A stretch of DNA of 64,000 nucleotides from JAEZBP01 sp963832725 (GTDB lineage: Bacteria; Myxococcota_A; Polyangia; Polyangiales; Sandaracinaceae): positions 1 through 64,000 of the forward strand of contig CAWHVG010000008.1 of the NCBI GenBank assembly GCA_963832725.1, written 5' to 3'. Of the stretch, positions 18,564 through 28,594 are shown piece after piece. The notes under the pieces were generated by a model. That model saw only the letters and a program-made list of their open reading frames with translations, ran no database searches and was not told the DNA's origin. Numbering within the stretch: the first letter of the stretch is position 1; the number at the start of each line of letters is the position of its first letter. Made by a program: the position numbers and the translations under genes.

Positions 18564-19587
18564 ATGTCCATCGTTGCTGTGGTGACCGGCGCGAGCGCCG
18601 GCGTCGGACGCGCCATCACCCGGGAGCTCGCCTCCCGAGGCGCGAGGCTGGCGTTGCTCGCGCGGAACGAAGAGCGGTTGAGCGCAGCCGTCGACGAGGT
18701 GCGCGCCCTGGGGAGCGAGGCGATCGCCATTCCTTGTGACGTCGCCGACGCCGAGCAGGTCGAGCGCGCGGCCAATCGGGTCGAGACCGAGCTCGGTCCG
18801 ATCGACGTGTCGGATCAACGACGCGATGGTGACGGTCTTCGGGCCGGTGGACGAGATCGGGGCGGACGAGTACCGACGCGTGACCGAGGTCTCCTATCTC
18901 GGCACCGTGTACGGGACGATGGCCGCGTTGCGCCGGATGCTGCCGCGCGACCGCGGGCACATCATCCAGGTCGGCTCCGCGCTGGCCTACCGCGGGATCC
19001 CGCTCCAGTCCGCGTACTGCGGCGCCAAGCACGCCATCCGCGCGTTCAGCGACTCGCTACGGGCGGAGCTCTTGCACGAGAAGAGCGCGGTCTACGTGAC
19101 CATGGCCCAGCTCCCGGCGATGAACACGCCGCAGTTCTCGTGGTCTCGCTCGTACATGAGCGAGCACCCGCAGCCGGTTCCGCCCATCTTCGAGCCGGAG
19201 GTCGCGGCCCGCGCGATCGTCGACGTGATCGGCCATCGCCGCCGCGAGATCTTCGTCGGCTGGCCCACCTGGAAGGCGGTGCTCGGCCAGAAGCTGGTTC
19301 CCGGCTTCCTCGATCACTACCTCGGGTGGACGGGATACCGCTCGCAGGTCACGAACGACATCGCCTACGACCCCGACCGGCCGACCAATCTCTTCGAGAC
19401 GGTCGACGGCGCGTGGGCGGCGCACGGCGTGTTCGGAGACCGCGCGCGTCACACCAGCAAACAGAGCCTGATCTCGCGTCTATGGACACGTGTTCGAGGC
19501 GGCCTGGAGTCGCTCCTCGGGATCACCCGTCCGAGCGAAGTGCTTCCGTCGAGGGCGCGCGCCGCTTTGCCCGCCAGCGCGGGTTGA
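18564..19587 (+). CDS. Short-chain dehydrogenase/reductase (one frameshift)
   Basis: About 341 residues. Rossmann motif VTGASAGVGRAITRELA, NAG-equivalent region, and catalytic Ser plus YxxxK (VGSALAYRG...SAYCGAKHA). It belongs to the longer SDRs with a ~100-residue C-terminal extension (FVGWPTWKAVLGQKLVPGF). The frame breaks once: removing C at 18811 gives IDVWINDAMVTVFGPVDE, the expected family sequence. It is divergent from the broken FAD oxidase (280-base gap) and precedes the ThDP enzyme by 136 bases on the same strand, so it may belong to that operon. Substrate unknown. Confidence 0.85.
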
Positions 19588-19723
19588 GGCGAGCGCCCGC
19601 GCACGTTGCGCAAAGGGCTGCGGTTCCTAGGGCTACCCCGACCAGGGCACGCCGTTCGGAAACCCTGCAAAAACATCGAGATTTCGTCGAGGCTGTTTGC
19701 CTCGTCGCCAAGAGGAGGAGAAT

Positions 19724-21446
19724 GTGGCCGAAAGTGTCAGCGATTTCCTGATCGAGCGTCTACACCCATGGGGCGTGAATCGCATCTACGGATACCCAGG
19801 AGACGGGATCAACGGGCTCATGGGCGCGCTCGAACACGCGGCGACGAGCAAGTCCGGAATTCATCCAGACGCGGCACGAGGAGCTGGCCGCCTTCATGGC
19901 CTGCGCCCACGCGAAGTTCAGCGGTACGGTCGGCGTGTGCATGGCGACCTCGGGCCCCGGCGCCATGCACCTCCTGAACGGCCTGTACGACGCCGCCAAG
20001 GACCACCAGCCGGTGCGTGGCCATCGTCGGCCAGCAGGCGTCGCGTCGTCGATCGGCGGCGACTACCAGCAGGAGGTCGACCTCACCGAGCCTGTTCAAG
20101 GACGTGGCGCGCCAGTACTGTCGCGACTGGCGAGCGTGCCCGCCGCAGATCCGCCACCTGGTCGATCGCGCGATGCGAATCGCCCTGGCGGAGCGCACCG
20201 TCACCTGCATCATCATTCCGCAACGACGTGCAGGACATGGACTGCGTCGAGACCCGCCCGGAGCCACGGCGCCGTTACACGGGTCCGTCGGCTGGCTCGC
20301 CGCCGCGCGTCGTGCCCGCAGGAGGAAGACCTCCACGGGCGGCCGAGGTCCTGAACGCGGGCGAGCGCGTCGCCATGCTCGTCGGCGCCGGGTGCGCACG
20401 GCGCGGCCGGAGGAGGTCGCGAGATCGCCGATCTACTCGGCGCGCGGCGTCGCCAAGGCGCTGCTCGGCAAGGCGGTGCTGCCCGACGACCTGCCCTTCG
20501 TCACCGGCTCGATCGGGCTGCTCGGCACCGAGCCGAGCAGACGACATGATGACGGACTGCGACACGCTGCTGATGGTCGGGACTCAGCTTCCCGTACTGC
20601 CGAGTGGCTGCCCGAAGGAGGGCCAGGCCCGCGGCGTCCAGATCGACATCAAGCGGCGCATGCTCGAGCCTGCGCTACCCGATGGAGGTCAACCTCGTCG
20701 GCGACGCCGCGCGAGACGCTGCGCGCGCTCGCTGCCCGCTGCTCGAAGCGCAAGAAGAACCGCGAGCTGGCGCGAGAAGATCGAGAAGCGGGCGTCGAAG
20801 TGGTGGAAGGTCATGGAGGCGCGGGCCATGCACGAGCGCCGATCCGATCAACCCGCAGCGCATGTTCATCGAGCTGTCGCCGCGCCTGCCCGACCGGGCC
20901 ATCGTGACCTCCGACTCCGGCTCCGCGGCCAACTGGTGCGCCCGCGACCTGAAGTTGCGGCGAGGGCATGATGGCGTCGCTGTCCGGCAACCTGGCCACG
21001 ATGGGCGCCGGGCGTGCCCTACGCCATCGCGGCCAAGTTCGTGCACCCGGATCGCCCGGTCGATCGCCTGCGTCGGCGACGGCGCGATGCAGATGAACGG
21101 CATCAACGGCCTCATCACGGCGGCCAAGTACTGGCAGCGAGTGGAACAACCCGCAGCTCGTCGTGCTGGTGCTCAACAACCACGACCTCAACCAGGTCAC
21201 CTGGGAGCAGCGGGTCATGGAGGGCGATCCCAAGTTCGACGGCCTCGCAGGAGCTGCCCGACTTCCCGTACGCGCGCTTCGCCGAGATGCTCGGGCTGAG
21301 CGGCATCCGCGTCGACCGACCCGAGGAGATCGTGCCGGGCATGGGCGAGCGCTGTCCGCAGCGACCGGCCGGTCGTGATCGAGGCGATCACCGATCCCGA
21401 GGTCCCGCCGCTGCCGCCGCACATCACCTTCGACCAGGCGCGCTAG
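19724..21446 (+). CDS. Thiamine diphosphate-dependent enzyme, pyruvate oxidase/decarboxylase-like (many single-base insertions)
   Basis: It starts at GTG 19724 after GAGGAGGAGA. Read across frames it is a complete ~565-residue enzyme. The PYR domain has the catalytic Glu in FIQTRHEELAAFMACAHAKF and SGPGAMHLLNGLYDA; then VAIVGQQA and GGDYQQEVDL. The middle domain has AAEVLNAGERVAMLVGAG and LPFVTGSIGLLGTEPS. The PP domain has the ThDP motif GDGAMQMNGINGLI...VVLVLNNHDLNQVTWEQR and ends PPLPPHITFDQAR. Extra bases occur for example at 19859, 20016, 20088 and 20221. Likely reaction: decarboxylation or oxidation of a 2-oxo acid produced within the operon. No plausible substitution breaks an active-site residue, so I regard the gene as functional but mis-sequenced. 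Confidence 0.8.
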
Positions 21447-24400
21447 TTCATGTCGGCGATCACTCGGAGGGCGATCCCGCATCGCGGCCGGAGATCGACG
21501 GCAGGCGGTCAAGGGCAATGGTCGAGCGCCGTGCCCGGCACGAAGACGGCGACCGCAGATGCGCGCCCGAGGCCGCGATCGAGCCGGCTGAGGGCGCGCG
21601 CGTACCGGATTCCGACCGACGGCCCGAGTCCGACGGCACCTTCGCCTGGGATGCCACGACCCTCGTGGTCGTGAGGCCGACCGGCGGACGGCACGACGGG
21701 CCTGGGCTACACCTACGCCTCCGCGCCGCCGCCGTGCTCGTCAGCGGGAAGCTCGAGCCGCAGATCGTCCGGGGCAGGACGCGTTCGGCGCCAGGCGCGC
21801 GTGGCGAGGCCATGGTCGGCAAGCGGTCCGCAATCTCGGCCGGCCCGGGATCGGTCGCCATGGCGATCGTCGGCCGTGGACGTCGCGCTCTGGGATCTGA
21901 AGGCGACGCTGCTCGGTGTACCGCTGGTCGATCTGCTCGGCGCCGTCGCGCGACGCCGTCCCCGTCTACGGCAGCGGCGGCTTCACCTCCTACGTCGACG
22001 GCCGCGCTGCGCGAGCAGCTCGCCGGCTGGGCCGAGCCAGGGCATCGCACGAGGTCAAGATGAAGATCGGCCGCGACCCGGTCGGCCGATCCGCGCGCGG
22101 GTCGCCGCCGCGCGCGACGCCATCGGCGACGAACGTCGAGCTGTTCGTGGACGCCAACGGCGCCTACGCGCGGCGCGAGGCGCTCGCACATGGCGCGAAT
22201 GCCTTCGGCGAGCACGGCGTGCAGCTGGTTCGAGGAGCCGGTGTCGAGCGACGACCTCGCGGGCCTGCGGCTGGTGCGCGATCGCGCGCCGGCCGGGATG
22301 GCCGTCGACCGCCGGCGAGTACGGCTACGATCCCTGGTATTTCCGCCGCATGCTGGAGGCCGGCGCCGTCGACGTGCTGCAGGCCGACGCCACGCGCTGC
22401 CACGGGATCAGCGGCTTCCTGGCCGCGGCGCGCTGTGCGAGGCGGCACGTGCCGCTCTCGGGCACACTGCGCGCCGGCGTTCACCTGCCACCTCGCGTGC
22501 GCCGCTCCGCCGGTGGTGCACCTGGAGTACTTCCATGACCACGCCCGGATCGAGCGGCTGGTCTTCGACGGCGCGGTGCCGCTCGGAAGGGCGCGCTCGC
22601 GGCCCGACCGCTCGCGCCCGGGCCACGGCCTGGCGTTCAAGGCGAGCGGACGCCGAGCGGTACGCGTCGATTGAGCAGAGGAGCCAGGACGAGCCTGACG
22701 CCCGGAGCTTGCGTCCAGGTGCGGCAGAAGGGTCCCGTGCCGACGCACCCGGACAGGAGATGCGACGACTTCGCGCCGACGCGCTCGGAGCTCTCGCGTG
22801 CGCTCGCCGAGACGATCGAGCGGCGAGGTGCGCTTCGACGCCGGGAGCCGCGCGCTCTACGCCGCGGACTGCGTCGAACTACCGCGCAGCTGCCGATCGG
22901 CGTGGTCGTGCCGCGCGACGCCGATGACGTGGTAGACAGCGCTCGCGAGCGTGCCGCCGCTACGGGTCGCCGGTGCTCTCGCGCGGCGGCGGCACGAGCC
23001 TCGGCGGGCAAGGCTGCAACACGGCCGTCGTCTTCGACTTCAGCAAGTACATGCAACCAGGTGCTCGAGATCGACGCCGCGCATCGCCTCGCGCGGGTGC
23101 AGCCCGGCACGCGTGCTCGACGATCTGACGACAGGCGGCCGAGAAGCAGGGCCTCACCTTCGGCCCCGACCCGGCCACGCACGACCACTGCACGCTGGGC
23201 GGCATGATCGGCAACAACTCGTGCGGCGTGCACTCGGTGCAGTCCGAGTTCTACGGGCCCGGCGTCCGGACCGAGGACAACGTCCACGAGCTCGAGATCC
23301 TCACCTACGACGGCGTGCGGATGCGCGTCGGCGAGACCAGCGACGACGGCTCGAGCGCATCCTCGGCGCGAGGGCGGCCGGCAGGCCGAGATCTACCGCG
23401 CGCCTGCGCGATCTCCGGGACCGCTACGCGGACGCGATCCGCGCAGCGGCTTCCCCAGATCCCGCGCCGCGTGTCGGGCTACAACCTGCCGGAGCTGCTG
23501 CCGGAGAACGGCTTCCACGTCGCGCGGGCGCTGGTCGGCACCGAGTCGACCTGCGTGACCATTCTGGAGGCCACGGTCACGCTGGCCCGCGCCTTCCCCG
23601 GCCGCGCGCTGCTGATGCTCGGCTACGAGGACATCGTCGGCCGCGGGCGACGACGTGATGCGGGTGCGCGAGCTCAGCCCGCGGCCGATCGCGATCGAGG
23701 GCATCGACGACACCTCGCCGAGTTCATGCCGCCGAAAGCACCTCCACCAGCAGTACCTGCACGAGCTGCCGGAAGGGCAGGGCTGGCTGCTGGTCGAGTT
23801 CGGCGGCGACACGCAAGAAGAGGCGAACGAGGCGGCCCGCTCGGCCGAGAAGCAGATGCGCCGCGGCGGCAAGCTGGCCGTCGAGCGGCCGTGCACACCG
23901 ACCGCGAGCGCAGCGCGAGCGTCTGGCAGGTCCGCGAGTCCGGCCTCGGCGCGACCGCGTTCATCCCCGGCCGCCAGCGACGAGCTGGCCGGGCTGGGAG
24001 GACTCCGCCGTCCCGCCCGAGAAGGTCGGACGATTATCTGCGCGAGCTGCGCCGGCTCTTCGACCGATACGACTACGACGACCGCCCTCTACGGTCACTT
24101 CGGCCAGGGCTGCATCCACTGCCGGATCGACTTCGACCTCAGCCAGCCGAGAGGGCATCGACAAGTACATGCGCTTCACCCGCGAGCGCGGCCGACCTGG
24201 TGGTGCGCTACGGCGGTTCGCTGTCAGCGGCGAGCACGGCGACGGCCAGGCGCGGGGCGAACTGCTGCCGATCATGTACGGCGAGCGAGCTGGTGCAGGC
24301 GTTCCGCGAGTTCAAGGCCATCTGGGATCCCGACGGAGCAAGATGAACCCGGGCGCAGGTCGTCGATCCGATGGCGCGCGACGCGAACCTGCGGCTCGGC

Positions 24401-24698
24401 GCCGACTACCACCCCTGGAAGCCGAAGACGCGGCTTCGCGTATCCGCGAGGACGACGGCGACTTCAGCCACGCGGCCTTGCGCTGCGTCGGCGTCGGGCA
24501 AGTGCCGCCGCGAGAGCAGCGACGGCGTGATGTGCCCGAGCTACATGGTCGACGCTCGAGGAGAAGCACTCGACCCGCGGCCGCGCGCACATGCTCTTCG
24601 AGATGCTGCGCGGCGACGAGATGGAGGCGACGGCTGGAAGAGCGAGGCGGTCAAGGACGCGCTCGACCTCTGCCTCGCGTGCAAGGGCTGCAAGTCGC
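19859..24698. other. Tract dense in single-base insertions (probable assembly error)
   Basis: Across three consecutive genes an extra base appears every 10-150 bases. Removing it restores conserved protein sequence each time. Clear examples: C at 20016 (CCGGTG-GTGGCC), G at 20088, C at 20221, G near 22006, C at 24698. Substitutions or deletions are not evident. The same kind of single insertion occurs at 18811, just upstream. Downstream of 24700 the frame is clean for 1.2 kb. Insertion-only errors that respect protein sequence point to an under-polished long-read segment rather than decay. Confidence 0.8.
21450..22674 (+). CDS. Enolase-superfamily enzyme, mandelate racemase/muconate lactonizing type (many insertions)
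   Basis: Pieces in three frames join into a ~380-residue protein: RAYRIPTDGPESDGTFAWD, TGLGYTYA, AVDVALWDLKATLLGVPLVD, then KMKIGRDP (KxK-type base), ELFVDANGAYARREAL (first metal ligand), VQ-FEEPVSSDDL (second), GEYGYDPWYF (third) and the His region HVPLSGH/HLEYFHDH. These are the hallmarks of enzymes that abstract an alpha proton from a carboxylate sugar acid, giving dehydration, epimerisation or cycloisomerisation. The start is uncertain: ATG 21450 follows the ThDP stop by three bases, but recognisable sequence begins only near 21590. Likely cotranscribed with both neighbours. Confidence 0.75.
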
Positions 24699-25883
24699 GA
24701 CTGCCCGGTCAACGTCGACATGGCGCTCTACAAGAGCGAGTTCCTCTACCACTACTACGAGGGCGCGAAGCTGCGCCCGCGACACGCGCTCGCGTTCGGT
24801 CTCATCGATCAGTGGGCCCGCATCGGCTCGATCGCGCCCGGGTTGCTCAACTGGGCGGCGCACGCGCCGGGGCTCGAGTGGCTGGCCAAGAAGACGGTCG
24901 ACATGGCCGAGGCGCGCAGCGTCCCGACCTTCGCCGAGACCACGTTCCGTGACTGGTTCGGGAAGCGCGAAACGCCGCGCGACGCGAAGCCCACCCGGCG
25001 CGTCCTCCTCTGGCCGGACACCTTCAACAACCACTTCTTCCCGCGCACGCTGGCGGCGGCGGTCGACGTGCTGGAGAGCGCGGGCGCCCGGGTCGACATC
25101 CCGAAGCGGGTGCTCTGCTGCGGCCGCGCGCTCTACGACTACGGCATGCTCGACCGCGCCGAGCGCTACTGGAGGACCATCCTCGACACGCTGGCGGACG
25201 AGATCCGTGCCGGCACCATCCTCGTCGGCGTGGAGCCGAGCTGCGTGGCGGCGTTCCGCGACGAGCTGCTGGAGATGCTGCCGAACGACGAGCTGGCGGC
25301 GAAGCTCTCCTCGCAGACCAAGACGCTCGGCGAGTACCTCGAGTCGCTCGAGGACTGGGAGCCGCCGAAGCTGGAGGGCCAGAAGGCGCTCTACCACCCT
25401 CACTGCCATCACCACGCCGTGATGGGCACCGACCCCGAGCAGCGGCTGCTCGCGCGGATGGGGCTGGAGGTCGAGCGGCCGGCGGCCGGCTGCTGCGGGA
25501 TGGCGGGAGCGTTCGGGTTCGAGCGCGAGCACTACGACGTCTCGGTCGCGGCGGGGGAGCGCGTGCTCCTGCCGGCCGTGCGCGCGCAAGGGGACGACGT
25601 GATCGTCGTCGCCGACGGCTTCAGCTGCCGGCAGCAGATCTTGCAGCTCAGTGACCGGCAAGCGCTTCACCTGGCCGAGGTCGTGCAGCTCGCCCTGCAC
25701 CAGCAGGAGCTGGAGAAGTCGAAGGGCGAGCGGCCGGAAGCGCAGCTGATCCATCACCTGCGGCCCGACGCGCTGCGTCCCGCCGGTTTCCGCCCCAGCC
25801 GGGCGGCGGCGGCCTTCGTCGGCGCAGTCGCGCTCGGCTCGGCCGCCTACTTCCTGCTCGCGCCCCTCTTGGCGGCGCCCTGA
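22737..25883 (+). CDS. Fused FAD-linked dehydrogenase / iron-sulfur oxidoreductase, D-lactate or glycolate dehydrogenase-like
   Basis: About 1,030 residues. FAD-binding half: PIGVVVPRDADDV, GGGTSLGGQGCN, FGPDPATHDHCTLGG, GNNSCG, then a C-terminal FAD-oxidase domain with YGHFGQGCIHCRIDFDL and SGEHGDGQARGELLP. Fe-S half: cysteines in CVGVGKCRRES..MCPSY and CLACKGCKSDCPVN, then two CCG modules (CCGRALYDYGM, CCGMAGAFGFE) that hold a heterodisulfide-reductase-type cluster. A TM helix closes the protein (AAAFVGAVALGSAAYFLLAP). Up to about 24700 the frame is repeatedly shifted by single extra bases; from there to the stop it is clean. It probably oxidises a 2-hydroxy acid at the membrane and passes electrons to quinone. 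Start chosen at GTG 22737 by homology only. Confidence 0.8.
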
Positions 25884-25896
25884 ACGGAGGATGAGA

Positions 25897-26274
25897 ATGT
25901 CGGAGAAGTTGGGATCGACCCGCTGGGCCATCGCCGAGGGCTACATTCCGGGCGAGAGCCACGGGCCTCAGCCCGCGATGACCAGCCACGAGACGGCCTG
26001 CCTGCTCAACGCGGGCGACGAGGACGCCGAGGTGAAGATCACCATCTACTTCGCGGACCGGGATCCGGTCGGCCCCTACCGCGTCACCGTGCCCGCCAAG
26101 CGGACCAAGCACCTGCGCTTCAACGAGCTGAAGGATCCAGCGCCTATCCCGCGCGATACCGACTACGCGTCGGTCATCGAGTCGACCCAGCCCATCGTGG
26201 TCCAGCACACCCGTCTCGACAGCCGCCAGGCCGAGAACGCGCTGATCAGCACCATCGCCTACGCGGCCGCTTGA
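25897..26274 (+). CDS. Sensory rhodopsin transducer-like protein (ASRT family)
   Basis: 125 residues and very close to the Anabaena sensory rhodopsin transducer in layout: TRWAIAEGYIPG, SHETACLLNAGDEDAEV, YFADRDPVGPYRVTVPAKR, TKHLRFNELKDPAPIP, TDYASVIESTQPIVVQHTR and DSRQAENALISTIAY. This is a small soluble beta-sandwich that forms tetramers. ATG 25897 is preferred to 25891 because GGAGG (25886-25890) then has proper spacing. It follows the dehydrogenase stop by 13 bases, so it is the last gene of the catabolic operon. No rhodopsin gene is in the window. A role as carbohydrate- or DNA-binding sensor of the pathway is an inference consistent with the family's spread outside rhodopsin-bearing genomes. 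Confidence 0.9.
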   Translation: MSEKLGSTRWAIAEGYIPGESHGPQPAMTSHETACLLNAGDEDAEVKITIYFADRDPVGPYRVTVPAKRTKHLRFNELKDPAPIPRDTDYASVIESTQPIVVQHTRLDSRQAENALISTIAYAAA

Positions 26275-26470
26275 ATCCGCACTTCCACACCATCGCGTTC
26301 GACGGCGCGTACGTCTGCGAGAGCGAGGGCGAGCTCGCCTTCCATGCGCTGCCTGAAGCGTGTGTTCGCGGTCGACATCGAGAGCTGCCCCGTGGCCGGC
26401 TGCGGCGGCCGCATGCGTCTGGTCGAGATTGCGACCGAGCCCGATGACATCGCGCGCATAATGCCTGGAG
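26271..26470 (+). pseudogene. IS91-family transposase remnant with internal deletion
   Basis: LNPHFHTIAFDGAYVCESEGE...FHALPE (26271 onward) is the central HFH region of IS91/IS801-type transposases. It is followed, after a frame change near 26342, by LKRVFAVDIESCPVAGCGG and MRLVEIATEPDDIARIM, the C-terminal zinc-binding end. The intervening ~100 residues and the whole N-terminal part are absent. It abuts the stop codon of the transducer gene, the two overlapping by a few bases. Confidence 0.65.
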
Positions 26471-26524
26471 GGGGAGGTGGGCCCTCTCCGCGGTGGTCGC
26501 GGAGCCTCGAGCGGCCCCGTCGAG

Positions 26525-26621
26525 GCGGCGGCCGACGGTGGCGGACCGCCGAGAGGACCCTCGAACCCCCCCGATCGCTGCCTCGACCCCCCGCCGGAGC
26601 GCACCCGGACCGTCCAAAATT
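26525..26621. repeat. Left part of a degenerate GCCTCGACCCCC repeat array
   Basis: CCTCGAACCCCCCGATCG and GCCTCGACCCCCCGCCGGAG are imperfect units of the array that continues on the other side of the insertion sequence. Removing the IS and one copy of its target duplication makes the array continuous. Confidence 0.5.
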
Positions 26622-28001
26622 GGCTCTCCTGACGTAGTCGTGGGTCGGTTGGGGGCCTGAAAGCAGCGCGCACCTCTCGCGGGCCTCAAGGTTGGGTTGT
26701 CGAGACCGAGCCAAGAGGGAGCGAGAAGTGCGCAACGCGAGGATGCTGGTTCGTGCGCTCGGAGTCGAGCGGGCGGTGGTGGAGGACGTGAGGTGGGAGG
26801 GGGTGCCGGGACTTCAGGCGCTCGTCATCCGGGTGCGTCCGCGAAAGAAGGAGATGGCTCGGTGCCCACACTGCCGGCGTCGCTGCCCGCGCTACGATCG
26901 GGGTTCCGGGCCGCGACGATGGAGGGGGCCCGACGTCGGTCTGTGCCCGGCGTACATCGTCGCCGAGGCGCCGCGGGTCCATTGCCGTGAGCACGGGGTG
27001 GTGGTGCAGGCGGTGCCCTGGGCGCGGCCGGGCTCGCGGTTCACGACGGCGTTCGAGGACCAGGTCGCGTGGCTCGCGGTGCGCACCGACAAGTCGACGC
27101 TCGCGAGCCTGCTGAGGGTGGCCTGGCGCACGGTCGGCCGGATCCTCGAGCGCGTCGCACAGAGCATGAGCAAGCTCCGCAACCCCCTGAAGAACGTGAC
27201 CCGCATCGGAATCGACGAAATCTCCTACCGCAAGGGTCACCGCTACCTGACCATCGTCGTCGACCACGACACGGGCCGGCTGCTCTTCGCGAGCCCGGGC
27301 AAGGACGAGGCGACGCTCGACAAGTTCTTCGACCTGCTCGGTCCCGAACGGTGCGCCCGCATCAAGCTCGTGAGCGCCGACGCGGCGGCGGCCTTCCACA
27401 ATGTCGTGAAGAGGCGCTGCCCGAACGCGACCCTCTGCCTCGACCCGTTCCACATCGTGCAGTGGGCGACGAAGGCCCTCGACACCGTTCGCCGCGAGGT
27501 CTGGAACAAGCTCCGAAAGAGCGGGCAGAAGAAGCGCGCGAAGGCCCTGAAGGGAGAGCGATGGGCACTCTGGAAGAACCCCGGCGACCTGAACGACAAG
27601 CAGAAGGCGACGCTCGCGGCCATCGAGCGCGACAACAAACCGCTCTTCCGCGCGTACCTGCTGAAGGAGGAGCTGCGCAGCGTGTTTCAGGACCCGGACC
27701 CCGAACTCGCCAAGCTCACTCTCGCCGACTGGCTGGCCTGGGCGTCTCGCTCTCGACTGCCCGCATTCGTCAAGCTCGCCCGCTCGATCCGCGCACACCT
27801 CCCGGCGATCCACGCCGTGCTCGAACACGGCCTCTCGAACGCCCGGCTCGAGGCCGCCAACACCAAGCTCCGCCTCATCACCCGCCTCGCCTTCGGCTTC
27901 CACTCGCACAAGCCTCTGATTGCCCTCGCCATGCTGCGGCTCGGCGGTCTTTGTCCCCCGCTCCCGACCCGACCCTGACCCACGAAAAGGGCAGGAGAGC
28001 C
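26622..28001 (+). mobile_element. ISL3-family insertion sequence, 1,380 bp, with 8-bp target duplication
   Basis: The left end GGCTCTCCTG (26622-26631) is mirrored exactly at the right end (CAGGAGAGCC, 27992-28001). The ~26-bp inverted repeats also share CGTGGGTC further in. An identical 8-bp sequence, CCAAAATT, flanks the element on both sides (26614-26621 and 28002-28009), the target-site length typical of ISL3. One intact transposase fills it. Identical direct repeats and an unbroken ORF suggest recent insertion and a possibly active element. Confidence 0.93.
26728..27978 (+). CDS. tnp: ISL3-family transposase
   Basis: 416 residues from GTG 26728 (site GAGGGAGCGAGAA); an open frame extends to 26692 and ATG 26743 is possible. 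The N-terminal zinc-finger-like CPHCRRRCPRYDRG precedes a helix-turn-helix (STLASLLRVAWRTVGRIL). The DDE catalytic domain has GIDEISYRKGHRYLTIVVD, LVSADAAAAFHNV, LCLDPFHIVQW and the Glu in NARLEAANTKLRLI. It catalyses cut-and-paste movement of the surrounding element. The ORF ends 23 bases before the right inverted repeat. Confidence 0.95.
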   Translation: MRNARMLVRALGVERAVVEDVRWEGVPGLQALVIRVRPRKKEMARCPHCRRRCPRYDRGSGPRRWRGPDVGLCPAYIVAEAPRVHCREHGVVVQAVPWARPGSRFTTAFEDQVAWLAVRTDKSTLASLLRVAWRTVGRILERVAQSMSKLRNPLKNVTRIGIDEISYRKGHRYLTIVVDHDTGRLLFASPGKDEATLDKFFDLLGPERCARIKLVSADAAAAFHNVVKRRCPNATLCLDPFHIVQWATKALDTVRREVWNKLRKSGQKKRAKALKGERWALWKNPGDLNDKQKATLAAIERDNKPLFRAYLLKEELRSVFQDPDPELAKLTLADWLAWASRSRLPAFVKLARSIRAHLPAIHAVLEHGLSNARLEAANTKLRLITRLAFGFHSHKPLIALAMLRLGGLCPPLPTRP

Positions 28002-28350
28002 CCAAAATTCGCCTCGACACCCCGCTCGAGCGGTCCCGCATGCCAAAACCTCGGCCTCGACCCCCTGCTCCGAGGGTCCGTGACCTCGACCGAGCGGCCT
28101 CGACCCCCTGCTCGAGACCTCACGGACCTCGCCGACAGGGCGTCGACACCCCGCCTTGGAGGTCCGGGAGCCTCGCTCGGCGGCCTCGAATTTGTTTTGG
28201 AAGGCTCCGACTGCATTTCCGAGGGGTGTCGACGCCCGTTTGGACCGGTCGCGGTGGTGTCCGGTTGGGGGTCGAGGCGCGATCGGAGGGCTCGCGAGCG
28301 GTCGAGCCGGGGGTCGAGACCCGGTCCCTTGGCTCCGGCCTCACGGACGA
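28002..28350. repeat. Right part of the degenerate GCCTCGACCCCC repeat array
   Basis: Several imperfect copies of GCCTCGACMCCCYGCTCGAG recur at roughly 35-45-base intervals (near 28010, 28050, 28090, 28145). Farther right the same core appears inverted (GGTGTCGACGCC, GGGGGTCGAGGC, GGGGGTCGAGAC). The array is non-coding and partly palindromic, like a REP or BIME-type island. The interval to 28594 holds no supportable gene. Confidence 0.55.
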
Positions 28351-28594
28351 CGCGCCGTGACATCGGTCGCGGCCCGGCACCGATCCCGGCGTCGTAGCGG
28401 GACCGGAATCGCGCACCCAGCTGGCCCCGCCTCGGGCGCGAGACCCGTCACCGACGCGCCGCCGGCTGTCGTCAATGCTGCCGCTGACTGCGTTGCATCT
28501 GCATCCAAACGCCTGCCACGGCGGCCGCGACGCCGCCTGCGCTCTGGCTGCCATCGGCGGCACTCGACCCGTTGGGCCGACACATGCACGCCGT

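Noticed and set aside
19724..25883. Three decayed pseudogenes
   Set aside because: Single-base insertions are the only lesions and conserved residues are intact when they are removed, so sequencing error is the simpler reading.
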